DNA of 64,000 nt from Amylibacter sp. IMCC11727 (lineage in GTDB: Bacteria; Pseudomonadota; Alphaproteobacteria; Rhodobacterales; Rhodobacteraceae): positions 681,001 through 745,000 of the forward strand of contig NZ_CP122960.1 of NCBI RefSeq assembly GCF_029854195.1, in the 5' to 3' direction. The notes beneath the pieces were generated by a model, which saw only the letters and a list, made by a program, of their open reading frames with translations, was not told where the DNA came from and did no database searches. The position numbers and the translations under genes were made by a program. Positions 61,420 through 64,000 of this stretch are shown in pieces. The first letter of the stretch is position 1, and each line of letters begins with the position of its first letter.

Positions 61420-62682
61420 ATGCTGCGCGATCGATACGACAATGAATTGACGACATCGTCTGAAGTGGCCTGTGCCCAGTACATAGAAGGTGTGGATCGC
61501 GTGTTAAGCGGAGCGGCAGATATGGCCGAACCGTTTCAGGCGGCTGTGGCGGCGGATGATGGTTTCACGCTGGCTTATGTTGGGTTGGCGCGGGCGCTGG
61601 TTTTGTCTGGGGATATGCCAGCGGCGAAGGCGGCGATGGTACGAGCCACGGAATTGGCCGAAGGGGCATCCGGGCGCGAAGCCAGCCATGTGAATGCCAT
61701 GGGGTTGTTGTTTAAAGGGAAGGCAATGGAGTCCTTGGCTGCCACGCGTGAACATGTGCTGACGTGGCCGCGTGATGTCATTATCGCGCAATTGGCCACG
61801 AGCGTTTTCGGGTTGATCGGGTTTTCAGGGCAGGCGGCGCGCGAGGCATCCATGTTCGCCTATACTGAGAGCCTGTTGCCTCATTATGGTGAGGATTGGT
61901 GGCTGTTATCGCAGCATGCGTTTTCCATGTGCGAAGTTGGCATGTTGGGGCGTGCGAGCAAAATGATTGATCGGTCTTTGGATATTAAGCCCAACCATGC
62001 GCACGCCGCCCATGTGCGATCTCATGTCTATTATGAACAGGGGAATTTGCGCGATGGGGTCGGGTATTTGGAGGAATGGCTGGGGTCCTATGAAAAGCGC
62101 GCGTTGATGCATGGGCATTTGTCATGGCATGTGGCGCTGTGGGCGTTGGAGCAAGGCGATGTTGATAAGATGTGGGCCACGGTGGATGCAGGTGTAAAAC
62201 CAAACGCATCTGAAGGACTGGCCATCAATACGATTACCGACACGGCGTCTATCTTATATCGTGCGGAATTGGCGGGGCATGAGGTATCTGCGGATCGTTG
62301 GAAACAAATCAGTGAATATACAGCGCAGATGTCACCCAAGGTGGGGCAGAGCTTTATTGATATGCACGCAGCGCTTGCCCATGCCATGGCGGGAGAGGGC
62401 GAGTTGTTAAAAGCCTATATAGATGCGGGCAAAGGGTTCGCTGCGGATGTTGTGCGAGACTGCGCGAAAGCTTTTGACGCCATGACCAAACAAGACTGGG
62501 CAGGGGCAACGCGGGCGTTAACAGCAGTGTTGGTCGATGATGCGCGTTTGGGCGGCAGCCGAGCGCAGCGGGATTTGTTGGAGCTGAGCCTTGCGAATGT
62601 GTTGATGCGCCAAGGCAAAGGCGAAGAGGCAGAGCGCATTTTGGGGCTGCGCCGTCCGATTTTGGCCCACGGAGCACATTGA
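61420..62682 (+). CDS. Tetratricopeptide-repeat protein of the TTC38-like type
   Basis: 420 residues that are nearly all alpha-helical, with repeating pairs such as DDGFTLAYVGLARALVLSGDMPAAKAAMVRA and HGHLSWHVALWALEQGD that read as TPR-like repeats. The pattern and the conserved NHAHAAHVRSHVYYEQG region are those of TTC38-type proteins, found in bacteria and eukaryotes without known biochemistry. It overlaps the next gene by one base (TGATG). Function unknown; probably a protein-binding scaffold. Confidence 0.78.
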   Translation: MLRDRYDNELTTSSEVACAQYIEGVDRVLSGAADMAEPFQAAVAADDGFTLAYVGLARALVLSGDMPAAKAAMVRATELAEGASGREASHVNAMGLLFKGKAMESLAATREHVLTWPRDVIIAQLATSVFGLIGFSGQAAREASMFAYTESLLPHYGEDWWLLSQHAFSMCEVGMLGRASKMIDRSLDIKPNHAHAAHVRSHVYYEQGNLRDGVGYLEEWLGSYEKRALMHGHLSWHVALWALEQGDVDKMWATVDAGVKPNASEGLAINTITDTASILYRAELAGHEVSADRWKQISEYTAQMSPKVGQSFIDMHAALAHAMAGEGELLKAYIDAGKGFAADVVRDCAKAFDAMTKQDWAGATRALTAVLVDDARLGGSRAQRDLLELSLANVLMRQGKGEEAERILGLRRPILAHGAH

Positions 62683-62918
62683 TGACACGAGACGACGCGC
62701 CAGAATTGGTTCGGCTTGGCTTAACTGGGATCAATAAGCGTTCGACCGCTTGGGTCTTTGTGGTTTTGTGCGGCGTTATTGCGATTGCGGCGTGCGTTTA
62801 CGTTTATGTCACGCGGGATTGGTTGTTTGGGAGTGCAGGTGTATTGGTCGGCGTTGGGTCTGGAGCTTGGTACTATACTTGTATTGCCTGGATGGATCGC
62901 CACGACGCGTGGGATTGA
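62682..62918 (+). CDS. Small two-helix membrane protein
   Basis: 78 residues, start overlapping the TPR gene's stop. Two hydrophobic helices (about 26-44 and 52-66). Likely inner membrane; translationally coupled to the TPR protein and so perhaps its membrane partner. No known family. msrQ follows after 89 bases. Confidence 0.6.
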   Translation: MTRDDAPELVRLGLTGINKRSTAWVFVVLCGVIAIAACVYVYVTRDWLFGSAGVLVGVGSGAWYYTCIAWMDRHDAWD

Positions 62919-63007
62919 AACAATTCTAACAGGTCAGTCACTTTGCGGTATTCCTTTGCGTGAATGGATAGGGTGCGCAATAAAACGGCAAATGGCTGGA
63001 GTAGATT

Positions 63008-63607
63008 ATGTCTGTGAATAATGTGGTGCGTGTGATCCCTGCTTGGGTGATGTATTTCATTCTGCTGATCCCTGGGGCCGTTTTGTTTTGGGGGGTGGTG
63101 CAGACCCCTGGGCCCAATCCAGTTGAAACGTTGGAGCATGGGTTGGGGGAATATGCGCTGAAGGTTTTAATCCTTGGGCTGTTGATTACGCCGCTGCGTG
63201 ATTTGGTGGGGTGGAACCTGATTAAGTTTCGCCGCTCTATCGGTTTGATGGCGTTCTTTTACGTGCTGGCGCATTTGGTTGTGTATCTGCTGCTGGACAA
63301 ACAGCTGGAGTGGGAACCCATCATAAAGGACATCACAAAGCGGCCTTATATAATAGTGGGCGTGGTTTCGTTTTTGATCCTTTTGCCGTTGGCTATCACA
63401 TCAAACAATCTGTCGATCCGAAAGCTGGGGCCAATCGTGTGGCGCAAGTTACATGTATGGGTGTATTTGGCTGCGATCCTTGGGGCGTTGCATTTTGTAT
63501 TGCTGAAAAAGACGTGGCAGTTTGAGCCACTGATGTATCTGGCGATCTTTGTTCTGCTGATTGGGTATCGTTGGGTGAAACGTATGGGACGGACAGCTGC
63601 GCGATGA
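63008..63607 (+). CDS. msrQ: Heme-containing ferric-reductase-like membrane subunit of the Msr system
   Basis: 199 residues with about six membrane helices, several His expected to bind heme (GLGEYALKV, FYVLAHLVVYLL, WRKLHVWVYLAAILGALHFVLLKKTWQ). It matches MsrQ, which passes electrons from the quinone pool or cytoplasmic reductant to MsrP. Unlike the usual adjacent msrPQ order, msrP lies 2.2 kb upstream with three genes between. Its stop overlaps the next start as ATGA. Confidence 0.9.
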   Translation: MSVNNVVRVIPAWVMYFILLIPGAVLFWGVVQTPGPNPVETLEHGLGEYALKVLILGLLITPLRDLVGWNLIKFRRSIGLMAFFYVLAHLVVYLLLDKQLEWEPIIKDITKRPYIIVGVVSFLILLPLAITSNNLSIRKLGPIVWRKLHVWVYLAAILGALHFVLLKKTWQFEPLMYLAIFVLLIGYRWVKRMGRTAAR

Positions 63608-64000
63608 TCACGGCTTGGCAGACGGATACGGGGCGTTTTGCCAGCAGTGAAGAAGTGGTCCCTTGGTGGAGTGTGACCAAGACCGTGATTGCAACCGCCT
63701 GTTTGCGGTTGGCGCAAAAGGGGCAATTGGATTTGAACGCACGGCTGAAAGGTCGTGCGTTTTGCGTTGCGGACCTGTTGGCGCATCGTGCGGGTGTTGC
63801 GAGTTATACGGGTTGGGCCGAATACCACAGAGCCGTGGACGCGGGTGGCGCAGCGTGGCGCGATGATGCGGTGCTGGCAAAAGCAGAGGCGGCGGGCGCG
63901 GATTTTGAAGTGGGGGCAGGATGGTCCTATTCCAACACCGGCTATTTAATTGTGCGCCGTATAGTAGAAGAGGTGACATCCCAACCGATTGAACGCGCTT
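63604..64000 (+). CDS. Serine hydrolase (beta-lactamase family), 5' part, truncated by the window
   Basis: The frame begins ATG at 63604, overlapping the msrQ stop by 4 bases, and stays open to the window's edge (132 codons visible). It has the SxxK motif in WWSVTKTVIATA (about residue 23) and YSNTGYLIVRRI for the YxN motif (about 113). No signal peptide is visible, so it may be cytoplasmic. The rest lies outside the window. Confidence 0.75.
   Translation, partial: MITAWQTDTGRFASSEEVVPWWSVTKTVIATACLRLAQKGQLDLNARLKGRAFCVADLLAHRAGVASYTGWAEYHRAVDAGGAAWRDDAVLAKAEAAGADFEVGAGWSYSNTGYLIVRRIVEEVTSQPIERA

Overview
The window reads as a chromosomal segment of a marine alphaproteobacterium of the order Rhodobacterales (Roseobacter-type). 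The evidence is gene content and order: an Mcl1-type malyl-CoA lyase, a phosphatidylcholine synthase, the run rpoZ-rel-DUF2062-pdxJ-LysE-acpS-lepB-rnc-era-DUF1491, the block xerC-DUF484-fsa with divergent priA, and alphaproteobacterial families such as DUF2783, DUF2125 and a DinB with an amino-terminal cysteine cluster. GC content is moderate, genes are packed and often overlap by 1 to 19 bases. I see no tRNA, rRNA, CRISPR array, transposase or prophage gene.

Layout. 1-4.3 kb: the 3' part of an FAD monooxygenase with its DUF2783 partner, a metallophosphoesterase, a beta-solenoid membrane protein of unknown role, and a small AT-rich patch with a cysteine-rich secreted protein. 4.3-11.9 kb (mostly minus strand): accA, a methyltransferase, a CoA transferase with an extra C-terminal domain, mcl1, an L,D-transpeptidase and a PatB-type lyase. 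11.9-13.9 kb: def, a degenerate def paralogue and fmt, translationally coupled. 13.9-20.5 kb: TRIC-like channel, rnhA, methyltransferase, LysE exporter, DUF3429, ispH, YjbR-type protein, and a secreted alpha/beta hydrolase divergent from a membrane-embedded AraC regulator. 20.5-31.8 kb: NYN protein, folK, the long rpoZ-to-era housekeeping run, ogt, an EamA transporter and pcs. 31.8-39.5 kb: xerC, DUF484, fsa, priA, hisC, an arogenate/prephenate dehydrogenase and an extensin-like protein.

39.5-46 kb is an envelope locus: DUF2125, a ChaC-like protein, an NfeD/SPFH pair, and divergent from it an ExbB/MotA-like plus OmpA/MotB-like pair with long cytoplasmic and periplasmic coiled coils. 46-55.3 kb: GST, a GFA protein, dinB, pyrF, two MFS transporters, clpB and a 41-residue membrane peptide. 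55.3-64 kb: fasciclin, an FMN-binding glutamate-synthase-like protein overlapping a cytochrome P450, serine hydrolases, and msrP and msrQ separated by a GFA gene and a TPR/membrane-protein pair; the last gene runs off the window.

Most of the window is ordinary housekeeping. The parts most worth a second look are the ExbB/OmpA-type motor-like pair (ZorAB-like in plan but without Zorya effectors), the membrane AraC regulator with a direct-repeat operator, the deformylase paralogue that has lost catalytic residues, the fused domain on the CoA transferase, the FMN-protein/P450 overlap, and an intergenic motif that recurs at several gene ends. All functional statements rest on motif recognition by eye; no database search was run.
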